From: a virus
Direction: 5' to 3' (one strand)
IMG/VR virus record: IMGVR_UViG_3300028394_000036
Coordinates: 113,313 to 177,312 of that record
DNA length: 64,000 bases
Below, in pieces: positions 51,630-59,949 of this stretch (the stretch's first letter is position 1; each line of letters starts with the position of its first letter). The notes below the pieces were generated by a model. The model was not told the DNA's origin, ran no database searches, and worked only from the letters and a program-made list of their open reading frames with translations. Both the position numbers and the translations under genes were made by a program.

Positions 51630-51639
51630 AAAAAATAAC

Positions 51640-51670
51640 TTTGGTATTTCAAATAAATTGATTATATTTG
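51640..51670 (+). promoter_or_regulatory. Bacteroidota-type promoter with shared leader
   Basis: TTTG (51640-51643), 19 bases, TATATTTG (51663-51670), then TAAGATTAAGAACAACCAA and AAAGGAAAA before the ATG at 51709. Confidence 0.85.
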
Positions 51671-51708
51671 TAATGTAAGATTAAGAACAACCAAAAGGAA
51701 AATAAATT

Positions 51709-51900
51709 ATGAAAAGAGTTGGAGAAAAGGAATTTGACGTAGTTGTTAGCGGTATTGAAGAAGGTGAATTTGGTCCAGAAAAAGCAACAGAAATTGTTAC
51801 GGTAGTTGCTAACTCTCCCAAGAATGCGATAAAAAGAGCAGTTGGTGTTTCAAACTTAATAAACCCAGAGTTTGTTTCTTTTATTTCAAATTTCCAATAA
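51709..51900 (+). CDS. Hypothetical small early protein
   Basis: A 63-residue protein: MKRVGEKEFDVVVSGIEEGE, then PEKATEIVTVVANSPKNAIKRAVGV. It is the only plus-strand gene in the 41-64 kb stretch and forms a complete unit with its own promoter and a bidirectional terminator, which supports a real gene. The shape (strand, then helix with KNAIKRA) resembles the small protein at 23414. Confidence 0.7.
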   Translation: MKRVGEKEFDVVVSGIEEGEFGPEKATEIVTVVANSPKNAIKRAVGVSNLINPEFVSFISNFQ

Positions 51901-51905
51901 TAGAT

Positions 51906-51946
51906 AAAAAAAGAAAGCCTCACTAATTGTGAGGCTTTCTTTATAT
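51906..51946. terminator. Bidirectional terminator
   Basis: A perfect 14-bp stem: AAAGAAAGCCTCAC (51910-51923) with GTGAGGCTTTCTTT (51929-51942), between convergent genes. Confidence 0.92.
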
Positions 51947-51957
51947 GTTTTAATTTC

Positions 51958-53385
51958 TTATTGTAATCGAGCGTCTGCCAACGCTTCCGCTAACTCACCC
52001 ATCAATTGTTTGAGGAATGGTATGTAATCTGCTCCTCTACCTGAACCAATGAAATTTAATCCAGATATGTTTGTAATATCACGATGCCCACCTGAGCCTT
52101 TTACTATAACATCATATACTGTTGTTGTTATACCATTGAGTATTGATTTTTGCTTTGATGAAAGTAATTGATATTGTTTACCTGCAATATCTTTTACCAT
52201 ATTTTGAAATCCTGGACTCTTCGGTAAATTCATAGCAACCTCACCAAACAAAGCCATGAAGTCATCCATAGTGAAACCAATGGATTCTGTACTTCCTTTT
52301 TTTATATCCATTTCCATCTTTCTCTTAACATCACCCATTGTAAGTTGCATTGCTTGAAGTTCTGATTTGTGCTTATTCAATATACCCATCGCTAACTCAC
52401 CCAAGTTAATTGGATTTGCACCTTTCTTGAATGGATTCTTAGATGCTTGTACCAATCCCATTGGCCAACCAATTACAAGGTACTCAGCAGTTGGGTTCAT
52501 CTTGAATGGCGTGTATCTATCGTATCCACCTTTAGTCATTGTACCACCACCGTATTGAACTAAGCAAGTTCCAAACATTGCATATTGACCGTTCCCGAGT
52601 GTTTGTATTTCTCGTGGGCTTGTTATTTGTTTCATCTTTAGAGCGGGTGCTTGTGAAGCAAGGTATGATGCTGTTTTAGCAGGTAAATCTGCCCATGATA
52701 AACCACGTGCTGTAACTTCTTGTTTAATTACATTGTAGATAGAAACAAGTGAAGGACGTGCTTTCATTACTAACGCTTCTAAGAAGCCAGGTTTGTTCTT
52801 GAATGCAAGAAGAACTTTATTAACTACCAATCCCATTGCTAATCTATTTGGTACAGCAGACATAGTTGGATCGAACTCAAATACTGAACGCATTACTTGG
52901 TCTGGATTAATACCTTGTGAAGCAAAGTCAGCGGAATCAACTGTTGATATAATTTGAATATCTTGTGCAGGAAACAAATCAGTTGGTGAAATTTCCTGAG
53001 ACATCGCTGCAACATTTGAAGGTGCGTGTTTGAATGCAGCAGATGTAGTTGGAGCAACACCTGCTTGTGATTGATGGTGATCGGTATGAATGTGTACCAT
53101 TGGTTTACCATGAGCAAAGTCAACGATAACAACTAATAAACCAGGTTCTGGTTTTTGAACTGCAAATTCCATACCACCATACTGAATTTTTTCACATTTT
53201 ACTAACTTAACACCATATTTTTCTAAGTATGCTTTCATACCGATTGCAGTTGTTACACCGTCTAAATCCATGTGAAAGTATATCAAAGCCTTTTTTCTCG
53301 TTGCTGTTAATGCGTTAATGTTTCGGATTCCTGTTTCTGTAAGCGTCTGCTTTGCATCTGTCAACAGGTCTTTTAATTTTATCAT
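51958..53385 (-). CDS. DHH-family phosphoesterase with packaging-type N-terminus
   Basis: A 475-residue protein. N-terminus MIKLKDLLTDAKQTLTET fits the capsid-targeting-like pattern (L-T-E). Metal motifs: ALIYFHMDLDGVTTA (H38, D40, D42), VIVDFAHG (D89) and HIHTDHHQS (DHH at 102-104). A C-terminal GSGGHRDITNISGLNFIGSG resembles the DHHA1 GG-H substrate loop. DHH enzymes include RecJ, oligoribonucleases and cyclic-dinucleotide phosphodiesterases; which activity applies is unknown. If it is packaged, degrading cyclic signal nucleotides or host RNA fragments early in infection is conceivable. Confidence 0.85.
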   Translation of the reverse strand: MIKLKDLLTDAKQTLTETGIRNINALTATRKKALIYFHMDLDGVTTAIGMKAYLEKYGVKLVKCEKIQYGGMEFAVQKPEPGLLVVIVDFAHGKPMVHIHTDHHQSQAGVAPTTSAAFKHAPSNVAAMSQEISPTDLFPAQDIQIISTVDSADFASQGINPDQVMRSVFEFDPTMSAVPNRLAMGLVVNKVLLAFKNKPGFLEALVMKARPSLVSIYNVIKQEVTARGLSWADLPAKTASYLASQAPALKMKQITSPREIQTLGNGQYAMFGTCLVQYGGGTMTKGGYDRYTPFKMNPTAEYLVIGWPMGLVQASKNPFKKGANPINLGELAMGILNKHKSELQAMQLTMGDVKRKMEMDIKKGSTESIGFTMDDFMALFGEVAMNLPKSPGFQNMVKDIAGKQYQLLSSKQKSILNGITTTVYDVIVKGSGGHRDITNISGLNFIGSGRGADYIPFLKQLMGELAEALADARLQ

Positions 53386-53395
53386 TTTATTTTCC

Positions 53396-53677
53396 TCAAA
53401 ATGTATCTTGTTTCAAATCTACCGTTATTAAATTCAAATATTCTACACCTTTTAAAGTGAGAGAACTATCGCCATATTTAATTTTATCTTTCATCCTACT
53501 AACAATATCAAAGTCATACTTTCTAATATCTTTAATCTTATGTAATTTAAGTATTACCCAATCTATTTTTTCCAATACTTCTTCTTTTTGTTCCGACGTT
53601 TTATACTGAACATAGTCTGTATATTTCAAATCGGAAACATCATCTATTTCTAAACTTGCCCAAAACGAATTTAACAT
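53396..53677 (-). CDS. Hypothetical small protein
   Basis: A 93-residue charged protein (YVQYKTSEQKEEVLEKIDWVILKLHKIKDIRKYDFDIVSRMKDKIK). It lies 10 bases before the DHH gene and 2 bases after the large gene upstream, so it is part of the same transcript. No motif recognised. Confidence 0.6.
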   Translation of the reverse strand: MLNSFWASLEIDDVSDLKYTDYVQYKTSEQKEEVLEKIDWVILKLHKIKDIRKYDFDIVSRMKDKIKYGDSSLTLKGVEYLNLITVDLKQDTF

Positions 53678-53679
53678 AA

Positions 53680-55572
53680 TTAATTCTCTGCAAGCTTCTT
53701 AGAAACTAACTCTCCATTTAAAGTCTCATTAATCTCAACAGCAAAAGTAAATGATTTACCACTAATACAGGAGAAAGAAATAAAATTGTAAACAAAGTCT
53801 TTATCCATAGGAGTAGAATCGGTCGAACCTTTATAGTCAGAAAGACTAAAAACGGATATACTATAATATGTAGAGACGTCAATACTTTTACTTTTAACTG
53901 GCAGTATTTTTAGAGCAATTATTGGCAATGTCTTTATAGAACTAAAATACTCTACCATTTTACTGTTATGTTTAACTTCATACTTATTACGAGAGTCATA
54001 TTTTATTATGTTTATACCATCGTATTTTATTAACGGAACATCTACTGCACCACCAAATATTGCCTCAGCGTTTATTTCAGTTGCAAACTTTACCAAACTA
54101 GCAACCGCAGCTTTTGTATCAGACGTGTTAACGGTTTTTAGATAACTATTTATCATATTATTTAACACCGCTATGGCAATGAAATTTGCATTTGACATTA
54201 GAATATTCTTTAACTCTTTACGAGTAAATGTGAATGGGATAGTTCCATTCAATAATTCAGAACACTTTGCTACTTTGCCACCCGAAGTCAGTTTTCCGGA
54301 TCCTGTTGTTGCTGTTTTAACTGAATCTATCATACCTGTTATTCTTTTCAATTCATCAATAAATTCACGATTATCATCTGATAAACTCTCAAACTTAACT
54401 CTAAAAAAATTCTTAGTTGAATACTCTTTAACAGTATTCTGAAACTGATTGAATATCGTGTTATATTGTTTTGTATCGTTATCGAATTTGGCATACCAAT
54501 CTAATAGTTGATCTCTGAAACACGATGTTATAGGAATGGGTGCATTTTCCGCTTCATCTTCTGTTATTGGTTTACCAGAACGATTCATGTGTTCTACTAT
54601 TTCCTTATCGAACTCTTTTAATACGGCTTCGGCATCCTCAGACATCTTCTTTATTTTAACCTGTGCATCCACCACACTTTTACTCGTTGGTGAAAATATA
54701 TCAATTATATGTGACTTTATTTCTTTTGCCCAATCGGTAAATTTAGTCATAAGTGCCGTTACTTTTTTTACAAAGTTTGAGCCTACATCTTTCATCTTTG
54801 AAATTGTGTCTTTTACCATATCAGCAACACCTTCGTTTGTAGGTGAAGGTAAAACATTTTTTCCAAATTTTGATTGGAATAAAGTAGTTACTTTTCCAAC
54901 ACGACCATTTAACGCTTTCAAACTAACACATGCCATCACGGTACTATCGTCTTTTAATTTTACCAAAGACTCGCCTGCTGGTTTCATACTTTTCAACAAA
55001 TCACCTTGAAATGCATCTTGAACTCTACCAGGGCCCCAAAATAAAACAACATCTGCAGTAAATGTTTTACTCTGTTCATTGTGTTTTGATACTGATTTTA
55101 ATTTTGCATAAAAGTTAGTTATATTGGCATGAATAAATCCATCGACTTTATTACCACCATATATTGCTTTTAATGTTGGAGCATTCGGATTAACAGTTCC
55201 TGCAATAACAACATCATTAAATGTTTGGAATGCTTTTTCATCATCCTTTATTTTATTCAACAGAGTAAGCATCCAGTCTTTGCCAGCAGGATCCCAATCG
55301 TAATTTTTATTGAGTATGCTAATCATATCATTTGAAGTTAGATTTTCCTTATCTGTTACTGCAAACATCAATGGTATGGTTTCAAAAACCTTTGTTTTAT
55401 TTTTTAGACTTTTCCAAGAATCCCTGATTATCTTTTCGTTGGGACTCATGTTTTCATCGGCATTTTTTTTCTCGTTCATATGTCTTTTCTTACCATTTAC
55501 TTCACGTATTAATTTTTTAATACAAGTAAGTATCTTTCTTTCATTTTCTAATAGTACTTTGTACCGATTCAT
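53680..55572 (-). CDS. Large hypothetical protein
   Basis: A 630-residue soluble protein. N-terminus MNRYKVLLENERKILTCIKK then LIREVNGKK is an amphipathic helix with an I-R-E site. Features include VVLFWGPGRVQDAFQGDLLKSMKP (residues about 180-205) and a long helical centre (VKIKKMSEDAEAVLKEFDKEIVEHM). No known catalytic motif is visible. The size, the helix-rich make-up and the TTATATTTATTGG box upstream suggest a virion, possibly internal, protein. Family not recognised. Confidence 0.6.
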   Translation of the reverse strand: MNRYKVLLENERKILTCIKKLIREVNGKKRHMNEKKNADENMSPNEKIIRDSWKSLKNKTKVFETIPLMFAVTDKENLTSNDMISILNKNYDWDPAGKDWMLTLLNKIKDDEKAFQTFNDVVIAGTVNPNAPTLKAIYGGNKVDGFIHANITNFYAKLKSVSKHNEQSKTFTADVVLFWGPGRVQDAFQGDLLKSMKPAGESLVKLKDDSTVMACVSLKALNGRVGKVTTLFQSKFGKNVLPSPTNEGVADMVKDTISKMKDVGSNFVKKVTALMTKFTDWAKEIKSHIIDIFSPTSKSVVDAQVKIKKMSEDAEAVLKEFDKEIVEHMNRSGKPITEDEAENAPIPITSCFRDQLLDWYAKFDNDTKQYNTIFNQFQNTVKEYSTKNFFRVKFESLSDDNREFIDELKRITGMIDSVKTATTGSGKLTSGGKVAKCSELLNGTIPFTFTRKELKNILMSNANFIAIAVLNNMINSYLKTVNTSDTKAAVASLVKFATEINAEAIFGGAVDVPLIKYDGINIIKYDSRNKYEVKHNSKMVEYFSSIKTLPIIALKILPVKSKSIDVSTYYSISVFSLSDYKGSTDSTPMDKDFVYNFISFSCISGKSFTFAVEINETLNGELVSKKLAEN

Positions 55573-55605
55573 TTAAAATATCTCCAATGTAAACGAGGAA
55601 CATAC

Positions 55606-55620
55606 CAATAAATATAATAA
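55606..55620 (-). promoter_or_regulatory. Putative late-type promoter box (TATATTTATT)
   Basis: Minus strand TTATTATATTTATTGG, 34-48 bases before the large gene at 53680-55572. Confidence 0.4.
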
Positions 55621-55633
55621 AAATTAAAATAAA

Positions 55634-55665
55634 CAGAAATCGCCAGACATAATATCTAGCGATTC
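55634..55665 (-). terminator. Intrinsic terminator after secreted repeat protein gene
   Basis: AATCGC (55638-55643) and GCGATT (55659-55664) plus partial inner pairing, followed on the minus strand by T-rich sequence. It separates 55692-56867 from the next gene. Confidence 0.6.
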
Positions 55666-55691
55666 TATAATTTAATTAATACACTACTTGA

Positions 55692-56867
55692 TTATTGTAC
55701 TACAATCCAAAAAGCGCCATTGAACCAAAGTGTTCTAGATTGATTTGGTAAAATTACACAACTAATTGCTGTATCGATTATCCATGTATTATTATTTAGT
55801 GTAACTGTATTTGCAGTTGAACCATTGTAGATTGTAACGAGTTGACCGATAACTGGGTTTGATACCGTGACCAAGTTATAATCCACAGCAACGCGGGAAA
55901 CAATCCATCTTGAACTCGAAGGTAGACTCGCTGGAGCGGATGTATAAATGGAAACACTACTTGTTCTGTGGTGTTGATTAACTTCCCACGAAATTCCATT
56001 AGTTCCACGTGTGAGAGTTGAACCGACTTGAGCGGTTTCTGCACCATCAAGTGAAAGAATGGTAACTGAACCACGTGTGAAATTTCTTGGAAAAAGAAGT
56101 GAATCTCTAAGAAACCTAGCCGTATCTGTAACAGAAGCATGTTTTGCGTTCATTGCAAAAGCACTTGTTTCTGAATATAATGAAATACCAGATTGTAATG
56201 AATATAAAGTGGTATCTGAGTATGCAGATTGTTTTGATTTCAATGCAAACTTTGCTGTATCTGATTTCAAGGAATGGGTAGAATTTGCCGAATACCCAGC
56301 CAAATCAGAGTATGCAGACGAGATAGAAGAATCTGATGTATTAGCGTGCCTGGCATGGTTCGCTGTATCTGAAACTAATGATGTATCTGAATATACTGCT
56401 CTGATTGAACTACGTGAGAATGTTGCTGTATCAGATAGGGTTGCTCTCTTTGCAAGGTTAGCTCTTTCTGCAAAGTTAGCAGTTCTTGCTTCTGCTGCTT
56501 CTAAAGAATATTTAGACAGTAAAGAATACGGTACAGATTGAATTCTTAATCTACCGAGTGTTACACCGTTCACGTATGCGTATACAAATAATGGTTTACC
56601 ATAATTGTTGATGAATACACTATCGGGTACACTTTCAAGTAAATAATTTAATATACCGTTTTGAATTTCTACTTCTCTATTTTCACGATACCAGAAAGCA
56701 GATGAATTCAAATGTGAGTTTTCATCGAATGTTTCATTCGCAATATAAACTGAAAACTTAGATGCAGTTGATGTACCAGCAGGAACGTGTGCTTGATACT
56801 GAAGATTTGTTTGTGCCGATAATGTAACCGAGAATAAAGCAAATATTGCTAAAAAAACTTGTTTCAT
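55692..56867 (-). CDS. Secreted repeat protein with SDTA-type heptads
   Basis: A 391-residue protein. Signal peptide MKQVFLAIFALFSVTLSAQ; then an N-terminal domain (NLQYQAHVPAG, then GRLRIQSVPYSLLSKYSLEAAEA) of the type seen in Bacteroidota surface proteins. Residues about 130-265 are short repeats built on A..SDTA..A (RATLSDTATFSRSS, KSDTAKFALKSKQSAYSDTTLYS), likely a triple-stranded coiled coil. The C-terminal 110 residues form a beta domain ending WFNGAFWIVVQ. It looks like a fibre secreted to the cell surface. Host origin is likely. Confidence 0.75.
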   Translation of the reverse strand: MKQVFLAIFALFSVTLSAQTNLQYQAHVPAGTSTASKFSVYIANETFDENSHLNSSAFWYRENREVEIQNGILNYLLESVPDSVFINNYGKPLFVYAYVNGVTLGRLRIQSVPYSLLSKYSLEAAEARTANFAERANLAKRATLSDTATFSRSSIRAVYSDTSLVSDTANHARHANTSDSSISSAYSDLAGYSANSTHSLKSDTAKFALKSKQSAYSDTTLYSLQSGISLYSETSAFAMNAKHASVTDTARFLRDSLLFPRNFTRGSVTILSLDGAETAQVGSTLTRGTNGISWEVNQHHRTSSVSIYTSAPASLPSSSRWIVSRVAVDYNLVTVSNPVIGQLVTIYNGSTANTVTLNNNTWIIDTAISCVILPNQSRTLWFNGAFWIVVQ

Positions 56868-56881
56868 CTTTCCCTCATTGA

Positions 56882-57310
56882 TTAATTAAAAATAACTATT
56901 GTTTTGTAAACTTGATTGTCTGTTGTAATAACTCTTACAAAGAATGAGCCCCTATATGGAAGTTGAATTTGTTTTGATAATAAATCAATTCCATCACCGA
57001 TTGTAAATCCTTTCAAATCAGACACTTCAATTCGCATTGGGTTTGGCACATCTATTCTTACTATTCCATCTGATGTTGGATTAGGAAACGCTAATCCTGA
57101 TAATTCCATTGGAATCGGTTCGTTCACAGAAGTTGTAAGTACCCTTGGTGTGCGTATTCCAACATGATAGCCATTCTTATAACCAGCAACTACTTGACCG
57201 AGAGTTGCATTACCGTTTCCACCACTAACTATTTTTTTCAATAGATATGGTTGTGTGTCTCCTGCAGTCATTGACATAACTGCGAGAAACACTACAATGA
57301 TATACTTCAT
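56882..57310 (-). CDS. Small secreted protein with T9SS-like sorting domain
   Basis: A 142-residue protein: signal peptide MKYIIVVFLAVMSMTAGDTQ, a short middle part (NGNATLGQVVAGYKNGYHVG), and a C-terminal domain with LAFPNPTSDGIVRIDV, RIEVSDLKGFTIG and PYRGSFFVRVITTDNQVYKTIVIFN. The C-terminal pattern is that of Por/type IX secretion sorting domains. If so, the host must have a T9SS and the protein would be displayed on or released from the cell surface. It ends 14 bases before the SDTA-repeat gene. Confidence 0.82.
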   Translation of the reverse strand: MKYIIVVFLAVMSMTAGDTQPYLLKKIVSGGNGNATLGQVVAGYKNGYHVGIRTPRVLTTSVNEPIPMELSGLAFPNPTSDGIVRIDVPNPMRIEVSDLKGFTIGDGIDLLSKQIQLPYRGSFFVRVITTDNQVYKTIVIFN

Positions 57311-57333
57311 TGTGTTTTACTCCTTCTAAATGT

Positions 57334-57495
57334 TTATTGAAACTTTGGTATATCTTGTTTATTTGATTTATTATTTGTTGTATCTTTTTTACAACACGAA
57401 TGATCTTTTTTATGTTGTTTAGACTTAATTGGATTTTCGTTTGAATGTGCCGTAATACAGCATAATAATACTATTAGAAATAGAATACTTTTCAC
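57334..57495 (-). CDS. Short exported Cys/His/Lys-rich peptide (53 aa)
   Basis: A GTG-started frame: signal peptide MKSILFLIVLLCCITAHSNE, then a Lys-rich tail containing KQHKKDHSCCKKD. The signal region and 5' flank are a duplicate of those of the TlpA-like gene at 58090. The CC/H cluster could bind metal. The gene may be a degraded copy or a small secreted peptide in its own right. Confidence 0.5.
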   Translation of the reverse strand: MKSILFLIVLLCCITAHSNENPIKSKQHKKDHSCCKKDTTNNKSNKQDIPKFQ

Positions 57496-57520
57496 AATTG
57501 GCTCCTTTTTTAATTAATAT
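57433..57520. repeat. 88-base direct repeat, copy A
   Basis: Matches 58030-58117 with only a few differences. It covers the 5' flank, GTG start and signal-peptide codons of the genes at 57334 and 57551. Confidence 0.85.
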
Positions 57521-57550
57521 AATTCTCAAAATTCGATATGAGTACGTTTT

Positions 57551-58090
57551 TTATTTTATTACCATTGCACGCATAATTGCAGACTTAAAATCTTCTTTGC
57601 TTCTTGCACCAACTATTTTTTCTGAAATACTTCCATCTGCTTTGATAATAAATGTAGTAGGAATAGCTCCAATTCCATCAAAAGCGTCTGCAACTTCATC
57701 ATTCCCAATTAACACTATATAAGGCATATTTTTTAAGCGGACAAATTTGCTTACAGTTTTTAAAGCGTCATCATCTCTATCCATCGAAACACCTAAAACT
57801 AAAACTTCATTTTCAGAAAACTCTTTATAAAGTTCAATTATATCTGGAATTTCTTTTCTGCAAGGAGGGCACCATGTTGCCCAAAAGTTCAAGAATATTA
57901 CCTTTCCAGCACCATACTGAATTAAATTACTAAAATTGGTTCCATCTTTCCATGTAAAAGTTGATGCCTTGTCAGGAACCATTGATCTACTAACTATTTC
58001 AATAGGAAAAACCTTGACTTTTACTATATTTTCGTTTGAATGTGCGGTAATATAGCATAATAATAGTATTAGAAATATAATACTTTTCAC
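57551..58090 (-). CDS. Exported TlpA-like thioredoxin
   Basis: A 179-residue protein from a GTG at 58088-58090. Signal peptide MKSIIFLILLLCYITAHSNE; thioredoxin-like core with FLNFWATWCPPCRKEIPDI (CPPC active site), EVLVLGVSMDRDDDALKTV and IGAIPTTFIIKADGSI (cis-Pro). It would act on disulfides in the periplasm. It is the second TlpA-type protein here and has CPPC where the one at 47864 has CKPC. The 5' end is duplicated at 57433. Confidence 0.88.
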   Translation of the reverse strand: MKSIIFLILLLCYITAHSNENIVKVKVFPIEIVSRSMVPDKASTFTWKDGTNFSNLIQYGAGKVIFLNFWATWCPPCRKEIPDIIELYKEFSENEVLVLGVSMDRDDDALKTVSKFVRLKNMPYIVLIGNDEVADAFDGIGAIPTTFIIKADGSISEKIVGARSKEDFKSAIMRAMVIK

Positions 58091-58117
58091 AATTGACTCC
58101 GTTTTTAATTAATATTG
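58030..58117. repeat. 88-base direct repeat, copy B
   Basis: Partner of the copy at 57433-57520. The copies are about 600 bases apart, so the TlpA body lies between them. Confidence 0.85.
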
Positions 58118-58118
58118 T

Positions 58119-58451
58119 TTATGCATTTGGATTAGAGTCTCGGATTATTTGTTTAATCCATTCATAAATTGTTTCATCATGTGCATTTACTTTCCATTTT
58201 CTTATGTTTCTATAATCCGTCTCTTGTGTTCCAAAAGGACGGACATCGGAAACTTTAACAACATGACCTGTTTGAAATTGGATATGCCATGCAACTTTTT
58301 CCACACCATCAAATTCATCACCATATTCAGTAGAGAGATTTGGATTACCAAACGCTTTCACCAAATGTTTATATGCACATTCCATAACACCAACTTGTGG
58401 TGTCATTTTAACCACAATATCTTTACCCATTCTAAACTTGGGGTAATTCAT
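58119..58451 (-). CDS. Conserved-type hypothetical phage protein
   Basis: A 110-residue protein: ECAYKHLVKAFGNPNLSTEYGDEFDGVEKVAWHIQFQTGHVVKVSD, then ETDYRNIRKWKVNAHDETIYEWIKQII. The layout (helix, F-G-x-P, W-H-I-Q, V-x-V-x-D) is one I associate with small proteins in many tailed phages with unknown role. No catalytic motif. Confidence 0.62.
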   Translation of the reverse strand: MNYPKFRMGKDIVVKMTPQVGVMECAYKHLVKAFGNPNLSTEYGDEFDGVEKVAWHIQFQTGHVVKVSDVRPFGTQETDYRNIRKWKVNAHDETIYEWIKQIIRDSNPNA

Positions 58452-58466
58452 AGTAACCTCTCTTAA

Positions 58467-58655
58467 TTATTTTTTATAATCCGTTTCGTAAAATCCGTTA
58501 CCCTTTAGTATGGGTTTACTTGAACTAAAACTTTCTATTTTAGTTAATTCACTATTTTTGCCACATTTACATTTTGGTATTGGAGAAGAAGATAATGGAA
58601 CATAATGTTCATCTACCTTATTGCAAGTGTTACAATTGAAATCATATATTGGCAT
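58467..58655 (-). CDS. FmdB-type zinc-ribbon protein
   Basis: A 62-residue protein: MPIYDFNCNTCNKVDEHYV, PIPKCKCGKNSELTKIESFSSSKPI and LKGNGFYETDYKK. The two Cys pairs (CNTC, CKC) and the GNGFYETDYK ending match FmdB-like zinc ribbons, putative regulators or nucleic-acid binders. Complete length. Confidence 0.82.
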   Translation of the reverse strand: MPIYDFNCNTCNKVDEHYVPLSSSPIPKCKCGKNSELTKIESFSSSKPILKGNGFYETDYKK

Positions 58656-58657
58656 AT

Positions 58658-58825
58658 TTAATGAACTCCAAAGATTTGTTTCACAGTTAACTGTATAAGA
58701 TAAAAGGCAATACCAATCGGTACTCCTAATAAAAATACACTTATTATTGCTGCAATTGTGTATATCGCGTAGAATATTGGTGTAAGAATACCAATGATAA
58801 AAAATTCAAATATTTTATTTAACAT
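58658..58825 (-). CDS. Small two-segment membrane protein (55 aa)
   Basis: A 55-codon frame from the ATG at 58823-58825. It has two hydrophobic segments (FEFFIIGILTPIFYAIYTIA and AIISVFLLGVPIGIAFYLI) and a short polar end. It ends 2 bases before the FmdB-like start and begins 5 bases after the stop of the gene at 58831. Holin-like in layout but function unknown. Confidence 0.5.
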   Translation of the reverse strand: MLNKIFEFFIIGILTPIFYAIYTIAAIISVFLLGVPIGIAFYLIQLTVKQIFGVH

Positions 58826-58830
58826 AACAA

Positions 58831-59118
58831 TTAAGCCTGTGTAATACTTTCAAAAACCATTTTGTAATCAACCGCATTCAGATTGATCATTCCATTTAAA
58901 AAACTCAAATCTGTACCTCTTAAATCTATTTTTACATAGCGTTTAAGAGTATCATGTATTATTGGGGATATAGTAATTATAAAATCTGTTGCATCAAGAG
59001 AAGTATCATTCATACTGAGTAGAAATAACCGCTCATCATCAATAATTCTATTCAATTTATTTTTCAAATCTGTATCAAAATTAATTAAATCTACAATAGT
59101 TCTTGTATTAAAATTCAT
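58831..59118 (-). CDS. Hypothetical protein
   Basis: A 95-residue protein from the ATG at 59116-59118 (11-base overlap with the previous gene); an in-frame ATG 30 bases earlier would give a 41-base overlap and is less likely. MNFNTRTIVDLINFDTDLKN, then RLFLLSMNDTSLDATDFIITISPIIHDTL. Resembles small structural or assembly proteins only in size. No motif. Confidence 0.55.
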   Translation of the reverse strand: MNFNTRTIVDLINFDTDLKNKLNRIIDDERLFLLSMNDTSLDATDFIITISPIIHDTLKRYVKIDLRGTDLSFLNGMINLNAVDYKMVFESITQA

Positions 59119-59311
59119 AAGTTTGATAAATAATATTTGAAAAATCATTAAATGGAACGCCAGCCAAATATGAATAAGCCATTGATTTTATATCTTCGTC
59201 AGTTAATCCATTCTCACGATAATCAAGTAAATCTTTTTCCCTGATTTTTATATAGTTACCGTCACTTGAAAATAAACGCCATCCATCTACAAAAACAAAA
59301 TCGTTAACCAT
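59108..59311 (-). CDS. Hypothetical small protein
   Basis: A 67-residue acidic, aromatic-rich protein (FVFVDGWRLFSSDGNYIKIREKDLLDYRENGLTDEDIKSMAYSYL). It overlaps the next gene. Function unknown. Confidence 0.5.
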   Translation of the reverse strand: MVNDFVFVDGWRLFSSDGNYIKIREKDLLDYRENGLTDEDIKSMAYSYLAGVPFNDFSNIIYQTYEF

Positions 59312-59333
59312 AGAATATAACCACTAATATAAA

Positions 59334-59915
59334 TTATACAGGAGAACTAAACTCATCCTCGTCATCTTCATCTTCATCTTCTATGAAGTAATCAAACGGT
59401 TCATCACCATCATCATCATCCCATTCATCTTCACCATATACTATGTCTTCCATATCTTCGTCTGACTCCATTTCTGTGTCATCAACGTGTGGTAATGACA
59501 TTTCGTCTTTTTCGTCTTCCATATCCTCTACTCCATTGTAGTATTTCATAAAACCGTGAACTGATGTTATATAATCTTCTGCTACTGTTATTTTCGATTG
59601 TACCCAATCTTCAAGTTGTTCATGCTCATCTATCATGTGATAAAGTTTTTCAGCGTTTTCCATAATGGAAAGTAGTTGGGCTTTTAGCATTCTACCTTCA
59701 CCCTCATCGTGATGAATTTCTTTTAGTAATTTACTTTCCGTAATTGCAATAATTTTATTTGCAACTTTACTTTTCTTTGGATTTGACTTAACTAATTCAG
59801 CTACTTTTACTGCTTCAACCAAGTCATTAGATAATAATCTGACATTACGTTTATGTTTTTCTTCACGTAATACTTCTACTATTTCTTTTACAACAAATTT
59901 CTTAATGCTATTCAT
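59334..59915 (-). CDS. Acidic-tailed hypothetical phage protein
   Basis: A 193-residue protein. The first 130 residues are helical and contain QLEDWVQSKITVAEDYITSVHGFMKYY, a motif like those I recall from structural or core proteins of T4-type environmental phages. The last 55 residues are an extreme acidic tail. The N-terminus MNSIKKFVVKEIVEVLREE has L-R-E in an amphipathic helix, weaker than in the nine packaged-type genes. It has its own host-type promoter at 59950. Confidence 0.62.
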   Translation of the reverse strand: MNSIKKFVVKEIVEVLREEKHKRNVRLLSNDLVEAVKVAELVKSNPKKSKVANKIIAITESKLLKEIHHDEGEGRMLKAQLLSIMENAEKLYHMIDEHEQLEDWVQSKITVAEDYITSVHGFMKYYNGVEDMEDEKDEMSLPHVDDTEMESDEDMEDIVYGEDEWDDDDGDEPFDYFIEDEDEDDEDEFSSPV

Positions 59916-59949
59916 TTAAGTCTCCAAAATACTTCTTATGTAGAAGTTA

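Noticed and set aside
56059-56541. A 160-codon plus-strand frame in the SDTA-repeat gene
   Set aside because: Antisense of the regular repeat, which keeps the opposite frame open by chance.
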